Part shown: positions 26,589 to 35,000 of the stretch, piece by piece
Layout: each line of letters starts with the position of its first letter
How positions within the stretch are numbered: the first letter of the stretch is position 1
From: Lichenibacterium minor
Lineage (GTDB): Bacteria; Pseudomonadota; Alphaproteobacteria; Rhizobiales; Beijerinckiaceae
Reading direction: 5' to 3'
Assembly (NCBI RefSeq): GCF_004137685.1
Contig: NZ_QYBB01000004.1
Span: forward strand, 124,001 to 188,000
DNA length: 64,000 bases
Program-made: the position numbers and the translations under genes
The notes under the pieces: generated by a model
The model's database searches: none
What the model was told of the DNA's origin: nothing
What the model saw: only the letters and a program-made list of their open reading frames with translations

Positions 26589-29500
26589 ATGAGCGGATCC
26601 ACGACGAGCGACGCCGCTCCCGCCTCGGGCGGCATCTCGGCCCCCTTCATCAAGCACCCGATCGCCACCACGCTGCTGATGCTGGCGGTGTTCTGCTTGG
26701 GCCTGGTGGCCTATCCGCTGCTGCCCGTGGCGCCCCTGCCCCAGGTCGACTTTCCCACCATCGTCGTGTCGGCGTCGCTGCCCGGCGGCAGCCCCGACAC
26801 CATGGCGTCCTCGGTGGCGCAGCCGCTGGAGCGGCAGTTCGCCCAGATCCCGGGCGTGTCTCAGCTGACGTCGACCTCGTCGCTCGGGTCGAGCTCCATC
26901 ACGATCCAGTTCGACCTCGACCGCAACATCGACGGCGCCGCCAACGACGTGCAGGCGGCCATCAACGCCGCCAACGGCCAGTTGCCGAAGAACCTGCCGA
27001 GCCCCCCGACGTGGCGCAAGGTCAACCCGGCCGACTCGCCCATCATGCTGCTGTCGGCCACCTCCGACATCCTGCCCCTCACCGTGGTGGACGACAACGC
27101 CGACACCAAGATCGCCCAGCAGATCAGCCAGATCGCCGGCGTGTCGCAGGTGACGATCGGCGGCGAACAGAAGCCGTCGATCCGCATCCAGATCGACCCC
27201 GCCAAGCTCGTCACCAAGGGCCTGTCGCTCGAAGACGTCCGCACCGTCGTGTCCAACACCACCGTCAATGCCGCCAAGGGCAACATCGACGGCGAGCGCC
27301 AGTCGTTCACGATCTTCGCCAACGACCAGCTGCTCGACCCCAAGGGCTGGGACAACACCATCATCGCCTATCGCAACGGCGGCCCCATCCGCATCAGCGA
27401 CATCGGCACGGCGGTGCCGGCGGCGGAGAACATGAAGTCGGCCGCCTGGGCCAACGGCCGGCGCGGCGTCTTCCTGATCATCTTCAAGCAGCCCGGCGCC
27501 AACGTCATCGACATCGTCGACAAGATCAAGAAGGAGCTGCCGCGCCTCGAAGCCTCGATCCCGGCCGGCATCAAGATCGGCATCATGTCGGACCGCACGC
27601 AGACGATCCGCGCTTCGGTGGACGACGTGCAGTTCACGCTCGTGCTGACCATCGCGCTGGTGGTGATGGTGATCTTCGTGTTCCTGCGCAGCGTGTGGGC
27701 GACGCTCATCCCGTCCATCACGGTGCCGTTGGCGCTGCTGGGGGCCGTCGCGCTGATGTGGGTCGCGGGCTACAGCCTCGACAACCTGTCCCTGATGGCG
27801 CTCACCATCTCGGTGGGCTTCGTCGTCGACGACGCCATCGTGATGCTGGAAAACATCGAGCGGCACCTCGAGGAGGGCATGTCCCCGTTCGACGCCGCCA
27901 TGAAGGGCGCCGGCGAGATCGGCTTCACCATCCTGTCGATCTCGATCTCGCTGATCGCCGTGCTGATCCCGCTGCTGCTGATGAGCGGCATCGTCGGCCG
28001 CCTGTTCCGCGAGTTCTCGATCACGCTGGCGATGACCATCCTGATGTCGGCCTTCGTGTCGCTGACGCTCACGCCCATGATGGCGGCGAAGTTCCTGAAG
28101 AGCCACGGCCATGCCGGGCACGGCCGGCTCTACATGGCGAGCGAGCGGGTGTTCGACGCCATCCTGCGGGCCTACGAGGTCGGGCTCGACCTGTGCCTGC
28201 GCTGGCGCTTCGCCACGCTGCTGGTGTTCTTCGCCACCGTGGGCGTCACCGCCTACCTGTTCATGATCATCCCGAAAGGGTTCTTCCCCAGCCAGGACAC
28301 GGGGCTGATCATCGGCCAGGCGGAAGGTGCGCAGGACATCTCCTTCGCCGACATGTCGCGCAAGCTGCAGCAGATCTCGGACGTGGTGATGAAGGACCCG
28401 GCCGTCTACTCGACCGGCATCGCCACGGGCGGCTCGGGCGCCATCAACAACGCGCGCGTCTTCATCACCCTGAAGCCGCGCGACGAGCGCGACGTCACCG
28501 CCCAGCAGATCATCGCCCGGCTCAGGCCGCAGATCGGCAAGATCGAGGGCGCGGCGTTGTTCATGCAGGCCGCGCAGGACATCCGCGTCGGCGGCCGCGC
28601 GTCCCGCACCGAGTTCCAGTACACGCTGCAGGACCCGAACTTCGACGAGCTGAACACCTGGTCGCCGAAGCTGCTGGAAAAGTTGAAGGGCCTGCCCCAG
28701 CTGCGCGACGTCGCGACCGACCAGCAGTCGGCCGGCACGACGCTGACCCTGACCATCGACCGCGACCAGGCGGCCCGCTACGGCATCACGGCCCAGCTCA
28801 TCGACGACACGCTCTACGACGCCTTCGGCCAGCGCCAGGTGACGCAGTATTTCACCCAGGTGAACAGCTACCATGTCATCCTGGAGATCCTGCCCCAGCT
28901 CCAGGGCAAGGTGGACTCGCTGAACAAGCTGTACCTCCATTCGCCGATCACCGGCGGGGACGTCCCGCTGTCGGCGCTGGCGCGGTGGACCACGGAGCCG
29001 ACGCAGCCGCTATCGATCAGCCATCAGGGCCAGTTCCCGGCGGTGACGATCTCCTTCAACCTCGCGCCCGGCACGGCGCTGAGCCAGGCCACGGAGGCGA
29101 TCACCCGGGCGCAGGGCGAGCTGAACCTGCCCGGCACCATCCAGGGCACATTCCAGGGCACCGCCCAAGCGTTCCAGCAGTCGTTGAGCACGGTGCCGCT
29201 GCTGATCGTCGCCGCGCTGGTTGTCGTCTACATCATCCTCGGCATCCTCTACGAGAGCTTCATCCACCCCCTCACCATCCTGTCGACGCTGCCGTCGGCG
29301 GGCGTGGGCGCGCTCGCGATCCTGATGATGTTCGGCTACGACTTCAGCCTCATCGCGCTGATCGGCGTGATCCTGCTGATCGGCATCGTGAAGAAGAACG
29401 GCATCATGCTGGTCGACTTCGCCATCGTGGCGGAGCGCGACGAGGGTTTGACGGCCGAGGCGGCGATCCGCAAGGCCGCGCTGCTGCGCTTCCGCCCCAT

Positions 29501-29780
29501 CCTGATGACCACGATGGCGGCGCTGCTCGGCGGCATCCCGCTGATGCTGGGCACCGGAACGGGTTCGGAGATCCGCCAGCCGCTCGGCTACGCCATGGTG
29601 GGTGGCCTCATCGTCAGCCAAGTGCTGACGCTGTTCACCACCCCGGTGATCTACGTCTACCTCGACCGCATCTCGGAGTGGCTCGGCGGCGGCGGCCTGC
29701 ACCACGACGCGGTGCCGGCCGGCGAGCCCGACCTGCTGCCGCGGGGCAACCCCGTGCCGCATCGCGAAGCGGCCGAGTGA
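26589..29780 (+). CDS. RND multidrug efflux permease, HAE-1 family (MdtB/MdtC-like)
   Basis: A 1063-aa inner-membrane proton-driven exporter. It has 12 predicted membrane helices with two large periplasmic loops; N-terminal FIKHPIATTLLMLAV starts TM1. The proton-relay Asp pair is in VGFVVDDAIVMLENI (TM4) and the Lys in IGIVKKNGIMLVDFAI (TM10). The motif PLLPVAPLPQVDFPTI is typical of MdtB/MdtC rather than AcrB. A single permease follows the adaptor, unlike E. coli mdtABC, so it likely acts as a homotrimer. The next gene is convergent. Confidence 0.94.
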   Translation: MSGSTTSDAAPASGGISAPFIKHPIATTLLMLAVFCLGLVAYPLLPVAPLPQVDFPTIVVSASLPGGSPDTMASSVAQPLERQFAQIPGVSQLTSTSSLGSSSITIQFDLDRNIDGAANDVQAAINAANGQLPKNLPSPPTWRKVNPADSPIMLLSATSDILPLTVVDDNADTKIAQQISQIAGVSQVTIGGEQKPSIRIQIDPAKLVTKGLSLEDVRTVVSNTTVNAAKGNIDGERQSFTIFANDQLLDPKGWDNTIIAYRNGGPIRISDIGTAVPAAENMKSAAWANGRRGVFLIIFKQPGANVIDIVDKIKKELPRLEASIPAGIKIGIMSDRTQTIRASVDDVQFTLVLTIALVVMVIFVFLRSVWATLIPSITVPLALLGAVALMWVAGYSLDNLSLMALTISVGFVVDDAIVMLENIERHLEEGMSPFDAAMKGAGEIGFTILSISISLIAVLIPLLLMSGIVGRLFREFSITLAMTILMSAFVSLTLTPMMAAKFLKSHGHAGHGRLYMASERVFDAILRAYEVGLDLCLRWRFATLLVFFATVGVTAYLFMIIPKGFFPSQDTGLIIGQAEGAQDISFADMSRKLQQISDVVMKDPAVYSTGIATGGSGAINNARVFITLKPRDERDVTAQQIIARLRPQIGKIEGAALFMQAAQDIRVGGRASRTEFQYTLQDPNFDELNTWSPKLLEKLKGLPQLRDVATDQQSAGTTLTLTIDRDQAARYGITAQLIDDTLYDAFGQRQVTQYFTQVNSYHVILEILPQLQGKVDSLNKLYLHSPITGGDVPLSALARWTTEPTQPLSISHQGQFPAVTISFNLAPGTALSQATEAITRAQGELNLPGTIQGTFQGTAQAFQQSLSTVPLLIVAALVVVYIILGILYESFIHPLTILSTLPSAGVGALAILMMFGYDFSLIALIGVILLIGIVKKNGIMLVDFAIVAERDEGLTAEAAIRKAALLRFRPILMTTMAALLGGIPLMLGTGTGSEIRQPLGYAMVGGLIVSQVLTLFTTPVIYVYLDRISEWLGGGGLHHDAVPAGEPDLLPRGNPVPHREAAE

Positions 29781-29861
29781 CCGGGCGCGGGGGCGTCGGC
29801 GCGTCCGGCGCGGCGGTCGGATCGGCTCCGCGCCGAGGACCGGCGTCTCGGGGGCGTCGCG

Positions 29862-30515
29862 TCACTCCTTCGGCAGGTTCTTGGGCTGGAAGCGCGCCGG
29901 CGCCGGATAGGTCAGCACCCCGCCTTCGAGCTTGAAGCCGGAGCCCGGCGGCGGGACGGGGCTCGGGGGCAGCTCCCGTTCGGGGCCGCCGCCGCGCTGC
30001 ACGACGGCCGGCGCGGCGCTCGGCCGGGCGCCGACCGGCGGCGCCCCGCGGATCGACCGCGTCGGCGGGACCGGCACCGCCGCGCCGCGGATGGTCAGGC
30101 GGACCGGCTCTTCGTCGAGCGAACGGGCGGCGAAGCGCACGGCGCGTCCGGTGCTGCCCGGCGACGGCGTCACGCTGTGTTCGGTCGGCGTGTCGACGAT
30201 GTCGACCCCGTCCCAGCTCGGCCGGAAGGTCGTCGCCCTGCCGGCAGCCCCTGGCGGCCAGGCCATGCAGGACGCGTAGGCCCTCGTGCACAGCGCCTGG
30301 CTGGAAAAGGCCGGCGTCTTCGCCTCGTATTCGGACCGCGCGTTGGCGAAGGCGACCCGGCAGGACGCGGGCGCGAAGGTGTGGGCCGCCACGCAACCCG
30401 CTTCGGACTCGTAGGAGGCGAAGCGGCTCGGTCCGGTCGCCCAAGCGCCCCCCGTGCCCAGCACCATCGACGCCACGGCGGCCCAGGCCGCCCCGTTCAG
30501 CCGCGCTTGTCCCAC
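29862..30515 (-). CDS. DUF1190 (YgiB-like) secreted protein
   Basis: The 217-aa product has a Cys-containing N-domain with the pattern FASYESEAGC...ASCRVAFANARSEYEAKTPAFSSQALCTRAYASC, resembling DUF1190/YgiB family repeats of unknown function, then a Pro/Arg-rich disordered region. The start is uncertain. GTG at 30515 has AGGA 7-10 nt upstream and makes a good signal peptide (cleavage near GGAWA); ATG 30467 would truncate it. With the GTG start the first codons overlap holC by 19 bp, indicating co-transcription with pepA-holC. Confidence 0.6.
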   Translation of the reverse strand: MGQARLNGAAWAAVASMVLGTGGAWATGPSRFASYESEAGCVAAHTFAPASCRVAFANARSEYEAKTPAFSSQALCTRAYASCMAWPPGAAGRATTFRPSWDGVDIVDTPTEHSVTPSPGSTGRAVRFAARSLDEEPVRLTIRGAAVPVPPTRSIRGAPPVGARPSAAPAVVQRGGGPERELPPSPVPPPGSGFKLEGGVLTYPAPARFQPKNLPKE

Positions 30516-30955
30516 CGTCCGTCCTCGTTCTGCTGCCAATAGGCGACGCCGTGGCCGGCCTTCTTCAGGTCCGCCCATTGCCGGCGCGCGCCGGCGCGCT
30601 CGTCGGCGTCGTTGCCGTCGAAGAGCAGCATGACCCGCTCATAGGCGCTTTCCGCGAGCGCCGGCATGGCTTCGGTGCCGTCCACCATGAAGCGGATGAC
30701 GGCTCCGTTCGGGTTGGCGGTGTCGGTCGTCAGCACGATCGGCTGCACGGCCGCGTCCGCGTCGCGCGACGTGCCGTGCGGCAGGAAACTCGCCTCGTCG
30801 TAGGTCCACAGGGCGGCATCGAGCGCGTCCATCCGCTCGGGGCTCGACGCCTGGACGACGGCGCGCCATCCGCGGCCCACCGCCTTCTCGAGCAGCGCCG
30901 GCAGGGCGCGCTCCAGCGGCCATCGATCGAGGTGGTAGAACCAGACCTCCGACAA
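30497..30955 (-). CDS. holC: DNA polymerase III subunit chi
   Basis: Chi connects the clamp loader to single-strand binding protein. The 152-aa product has the family N-terminus EVWFYHLDRWPLERALPALLEKAV and the core WRAVVQASSPERMDALDAALWTYDEASFLPHGT. There is no ATG before this conserved segment, so TTG at 30955 is the start. It lies 8 bp after the pepA stop, the usual alphaproteobacterial order pepA-holC. Confidence 0.93.
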   Translation of the reverse strand: MSEVWFYHLDRWPLERALPALLEKAVGRGWRAVVQASSPERMDALDAALWTYDEASFLPHGTSRDADAAVQPIVLTTDTANPNGAVIRFMVDGTEAMPALAESAYERVMLLFDGNDADERAGARRQWADLKKAGHGVAYWQQNEDGRWDKRG

Positions 30956-30963
30956 GGCGCCGC

Positions 30964-32469
30964 TCAGCTCTCGTAATGGTCCGCCACGAGGCGGTCGAGC
31001 AGGCGCACGCCCCATCCCGACCCCCAGCTCTGGTTCACGTCGTCGGACGGCGCGCCCATGCCGGTGCCGGCGATGTCGAGGTGGGCCCAGGGCGTGCCGT
31101 TGGTGAAGCGCCGCAGGAACTGCGCCGCCGTGATCGAGCCCGCGTGGCGGCCGCCGGTGTTCTTCATGTCGGCGAACTTGGAATCGATCAGCTTGTCGTA
31201 GTTGGACGTCAGCGGCAGGCGCCACACCTTCTCGCCCGTGTCCAGGCCCGCGACCCGCAGGCGCTCGGCCAGCTCGTCGTCGTTGGAGAACAGGCCGGCA
31301 TGCTCGCTCGCCAGCGCCACCAGGATGGCGCCCGTCAGGGTGGCGAGGTCGACCATGAAGCGCGGCTTGAACCGCTCCTGCGCGTACCAGAGCACGTCGG
31401 CCAGCACCAGGCGGCCTTCGGCGTCGGTGTTGATGATCTCGATCGTTTGGCCCGACATCGAGGTGACGATGTCGCCCGGCCGCTGGGCCTTGCCGTCGGG
31501 CATGTTCTCGACGAGGCCGATCAGGCCCACGGCATCGACCTTGGCCCGCCGCGCCGCCAGCGCATGCATCAGGCCGACCACGCAGGCGGCGCCCGCCATG
31601 TCGCCCTTCATGTCCTCCATGCCGGCGGCGCCCTTGATGGAGATGCCGCCGGTATCGAAGGTGACGCCCTTGCCCACGAAGGCCACCGGCTGGGTGTCGC
31701 CGCCGGCGCCGTTCCACCGCATCACGGCGACGCGGGATTCGTGCGCCGATCCTTGGCCGACGCCGAGCAGCGCCCCCATCTTCAACCGCTCCAGCGCCGG
31801 GATGTCGAGGATCTCGACTTCCACGCCGAGGCGGGACAGCTCGGACGCCCGGCGGGCGAATTCGATCGGGTGCAGGACGTTCGGCGGCTCGTTGACGAGC
31901 GTGCGGGCCAGCTCCACGCCGTCGGCGACGCCCGCCGTGCGGGCCGCGGCGGCTTCCGCCCCCGAAACGTCGCTTACCGCGAGCGTGACCGAGGCGGGCT
32001 CGCGCTTGTCGTCGTCGTCCTTCGCCTTGGTCTTGTAGCGGTCGAACCGGTAGGCGCGCAGCTGGAGCCCCTGGGCGAACTCGGCCGCCGACCGTGCGTC
32101 CGCGTCGCGGCCCGGCAGGTCCAGGAGCACGGTGGCGCGCGCGCCGTCGCGCAGCTTGCCCATCACGAAGCCGCCCAGCGCCACGAGGTCGGGGCCGGCC
32201 GGCGGCGTCTTGGCCTCGGTGCCGACCACGAGCAGGCGCCCGACGCCGAGGCCCGCCGGCGCGTAAAGGTCGAGGGCGGACTTCGCCTTGCCCTTGAACT
32301 TCGCCGCCGCCGCGGCGGTGGCGATCAGCTCGGAGGCGGCGCCCAGCACCTCCGCCGTCGCGGCGCCCGGCTTCAGGTCCGCCCCGACGAACACCACGAG
32401 CGTGTCGCCGGCCGAACCGGCCCGGGCCCCGCGAAGCGGCGAAAAGGCGATCTCCACGAAATCTGACAT
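30964..32469 (-). CDS. pepA: Leucyl aminopeptidase (M17 family)
   Basis: A cytoplasmic dizinc aminopeptidase, hexameric in known homologues. The 501-aa product has an N-terminal macro-like domain (to about 170) and a catalytic C-domain with [16 protein letters not shown], the metal motif MKGDMAGAA, and the M17 signature [12 protein letters not shown]. The start at 32469 gives [11 protein letters not shown]; an upstream in-frame extension is Pro/Arg-rich and not coding-like. E. coli PepA also binds DNA; that activity cannot be judged here. It is divergent from lptF with about 298 bp between. Confidence 0.94.
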   Translation of the reverse strand: MSDFVEIAFSPLRGARAGSAGDTLVVFVGADLKPGAATAEVLGAASELIATAAAAAKFKGKAKSALDLYAPAGLGVGRLLVVGTEAKTPPAGPDLVALGGFVMGKLRDGARATVLLDLPGRDADARSAAEFAQGLQLRAYRFDRYKTKAKDDDDKREPASVTLAVSDVSGAEAAAARTAGVADGVELARTLVNEPPNVLHPIEFARRASELSRLGVEVEILDIPALERLKMGALLGVGQGSAHESRVAVMRWNGAGGDTQPVAFVGKGVTFDTGGISIKGAAGMEDMKGDMAGAACVVGLMHALAARRAKVDAVGLIGLVENMPDGKAQRPGDIVTSMSGQTIEIINTDAEGRLVLADVLWYAQERFKPRFMVDLATLTGAILVALASEHAGLFSNDDELAERLRVAGLDTGEKVWRLPLTSNYDKLIDSKFADMKNTGGRHAGSITAAQFLRRFTNGTPWAHLDIAGTGMGAPSDDVNQSWGSGWGVRLLDRLVADHYES

Positions 32470-32767
32470 CGATGGCTCTTGGATGGGCGCGGGGCGCGAC
32501 GCGGGTTCGGCCCGAACCATACCGGTTCCCGGCATCGAACCAAGGGGGCGCCGCGGCACCCATCCCTTTTTCGCCCCAAAATGACCGTGCGCGCCGGTCA
32601 GGAGTGATCTCGCCGCAACGGCGGCCGGGGAAATGGCCGGCCGCGCCCCACCGGCCGCCGGAGCGCCTTGCGCCGGTGCCGCCCCCCTTCTACCCCTTGA
32701 AGCGTGGGGCGTCGGGGGATCGTTCCATGGCGGGCTCGACCTCGAGTCCCAGCATGACCGGAGCAGC
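32470..32767. promoter_or_regulatory. Divergent intergenic region, pepA / lptF
   Basis: 298 bp with no supported gene, which must carry the promoters of pepA-holC and of the lptF-lptG-lptD-surA-rsmA operon. Its base composition is as GC-rich as coding DNA. I could not assign convincing promoter hexamers. Confidence 0.45.
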
Positions 32768-33907
32768 ATGTCGCTCGTCGAGGCCTATATCTTCCGCATC
32801 GTGCGCTCGTCCTTCCTGGTGGCGCTCGGCGTGCTGACGGCCGTGATCTGGGTCACGCAGGCGCTGAAGGAGTTCGACCTCCTCACCACCAAGGGGCAGT
32901 CGCTGCTGGTCTTCCTCGGCGTCACGGCGCTGGGCATCCCCGCCCTGGTGATGGTGATCGCCCCCATCGCGCTGTTCATCGCCGTTCTCTACACGCTGAA
33001 CAAGCTCAACGGGGACAGCGAACTCATCGTGATGAGCGCCGCCGGGCTGTCGCCGACGCGGCTCCTGAAGCCGTTCGCGACCCTCACCGTGCTGGTCACG
33101 CTGCTGGTGGGCGCCATGTCGCTCTACATCATGCCGTGGAGCTTCCACGAGCTGCGCGACCTCGTGATGAAGATCCGTGCCGACTTCATCACCCACGTTG
33201 TGCGCGAGGGTACCTTCACGACGCTCGACCAGGGCTTCATCTTCCATTACCGCGAGCGCGGCCGCGACGGATCGCTGCACGGCATCCTGATGGAGGACCG
33301 GCGCGACCCCAACCACATCTCGTCCTACGTGGCGGACAGCGGCCAAACCTGGTCCAACGACGACAACAACTATCTCGTCCTCAACGACGGCTCCATCCAG
33401 CGCCACCAGCCGGGCAGCCGGGACGCCGCCATCGTGGCGTTCCAGCGCTACGCCCTGGATCTCGCCCAGTTCGGCTCGGAAGGCGAGGGCGCGCCGCTCC
33501 GCCCGCGCGAGCGCTCCACCCGCGACCTGCTGCACCCGGACCTGAAAGACCCCACGGTGCGGTTCCAGGAGGGGCGCTACCGGTCCGAACTGCACGACCG
33601 CTTCTCGGGTCCCCTGTACGCGCTGGCCTTCGGCATGATCGCCTTCGCGGGCCTGTCGCAGCCGCGCACCACGCGGTCGGGCAACTGGAAGGCCATGGTG
33701 GGCGCCTTCGCGGCGGTGGCGGCCGTGCGGGGCGCGGGCTTCGCGGCTTCGGGCTTCGTGGTGAAGTCCGCCGCCTGGGTCCCGGCCGACTACGCCGTAC
33801 CGGCCATCGGCCTCGCCGGCGCCCTGCTCTACATCTTTGCGCCCCGCCTCGGCATGCCGCGGCGGCGCGAGAAGGCGATGCGCCTGCCCGTACCGCAGGC
33901 CGCGTGA
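32768..33907 (+). CDS. lptF: LPS export ABC transporter permease LptF
   Basis: One of two permeases of the LptB2FG transporter that extracts LPS from the inner membrane. The 379-aa product has six membrane helices arranged three plus three around a periplasmic beta-jellyroll (about 125-270). The N-terminus [20 protein letters not shown] is typical. The ATG at 32768 has GGAGCAGC directly upstream. The lptG gene follows after 7 bp. The ATPase gene lptB is not in this window. Confidence 0.95.
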   Translation: MSLVEAYIFRIVRSSFLVALGVLTAVIWVTQALKEFDLLTTKGQSLLVFLGVTALGIPALVMVIAPIALFIAVLYTLNKLNGDSELIVMSAAGLSPTRLLKPFATLTVLVTLLVGAMSLYIMPWSFHELRDLVMKIRADFITHVVREGTFTTLDQGFIFHYRERGRDGSLHGILMEDRRDPNHISSYVADSGQTWSNDDNNYLVLNDGSIQRHQPGSRDAAIVAFQRYALDLAQFGSEGEGAPLRPRERSTRDLLHPDLKDPTVRFQEGRYRSELHDRFSGPLYALAFGMIAFAGLSQPRTTRSGNWKAMVGAFAAVAAVRGAGFAASGFVVKSAAWVPADYAVPAIGLAGALLYIFAPRLGMPRRREKAMRLPVPQAA

Positions 33908-33914
33908 GGCCGCG

Positions 33915-35000
33915 ATGGTCGGACGCACCTTCGCCACCTACCTGGCCCGGAGCTTCACGAAGTCCATCCTGATGGTCTTCGGGCTGCTCTTCGCCATCAT
34001 CTATCTCAGCGACTTCGTCGAACTGCTGCGCCGCTCGGGCGACGCCAAGGGCGCCACCACGCCCGGCGTGGCCTTCCTGTCGCTGCTGCGCGTGCCTACG
34101 ATCACCGAGCAGATCTTCCCCTTCTCGGTGCTGTTCGGCGCCATGTTCGCCTTCCTCAATCTGACGCGGAAGCTGGAACTGGTGGTGGCGCGCGCCGCGG
34201 GCCTGTCGGTGTGGCAGTTCATCCTGCCGCCGGTCGGCGTCGCCCTCGTGCTCGGGATCCTGACCACGACGGTCTACAACCCCGTGGCGGCGGTGTCGAA
34301 GCAGCGGGCCGAGCGGCTCGAAACGCGCATGTTCGGCAAGACCGGCTCCGAACAGGTCGACACGGCCTTCTGGCTCCAGGAGGACGGGGTCGACGGGCAG
34401 ACCATCCTGCGGGCCGACCGGGCCAGCGACGGCGGGGCGGTGCTCAGCGGCATCACGGCCTTCGTGTACGACCGCGACGGCTCCTTCATGGAGCGCGTGG
34501 AAGCGGATCGCGGCGAGCTCCACGACGGCTATTGGGCGCTCGGCGATGCCCGCGTACTCGCCCCCGGGGAAGCCCCGCGCGAGGTCGCGACCGAGTTGCT
34601 CGCCACCAACATCACCGCCGAGCAGGTGCAGCAGAAATTCACGGCGCCCGAATCGGTGCCGTTCTGGAAGCTGCCGGAGATCCGCGACGTGACCGAGAAG
34701 GCAGGCCTCAACGCGACCGGTTACGAGCTGCAGTACCAGAAGCTCCTGGCGCGCCCGCTCCTGTTCATGGCGATGATCTTGGTTGCCGCAGCGTTTTCCT
34801 TAAGATTCTTCCGCTTTGGTGGGATCGCCCGCATGGTCGCGGGTGGAGTGGCGGCGGGCTTCGTGCTCTACGTCGCCACGAAGCTCGTCGGCGATCTCGG
34901 CGGTGCAGGCCTGTTGAGTGCTCCCGTGGCGGCGTGGTCCCCCGCCGTCGTGGGCAGCATGCTGGGCTCGCTCGCTCTGTTGTACCAGGAGGATGGCTGA
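33915..35000 (+). CDS. lptG: LPS export ABC transporter permease LptG
   Basis: Partner permease of LptF. The 361-aa product has the expected MVGRTFATYLARSFTKSILMVFG start, TM2-3 region (SVLFGAMFAFLNLTRKLELVVARAAGLS), a jellyroll in the periplasm and three C-terminal helices (LLFMAMILVAAAFSLRF). A GAGG precedes the ATG. Its stop overlaps the lptD start as TGATG, so LptD synthesis is coupled. Confidence 0.95.
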   Translation: MVGRTFATYLARSFTKSILMVFGLLFAIIYLSDFVELLRRSGDAKGATTPGVAFLSLLRVPTITEQIFPFSVLFGAMFAFLNLTRKLELVVARAAGLSVWQFILPPVGVALVLGILTTTVYNPVAAVSKQRAERLETRMFGKTGSEQVDTAFWLQEDGVDGQTILRADRASDGGAVLSGITAFVYDRDGSFMERVEADRGELHDGYWALGDARVLAPGEAPREVATELLATNITAEQVQQKFTAPESVPFWKLPEIRDVTEKAGLNATGYELQYQKLLARPLLFMAMILVAAAFSLRFFRFGGIARMVAGGVAAGFVLYVATKLVGDLGGAGLLSAPVAAWSPAVVGSMLGSLALLYQEDG

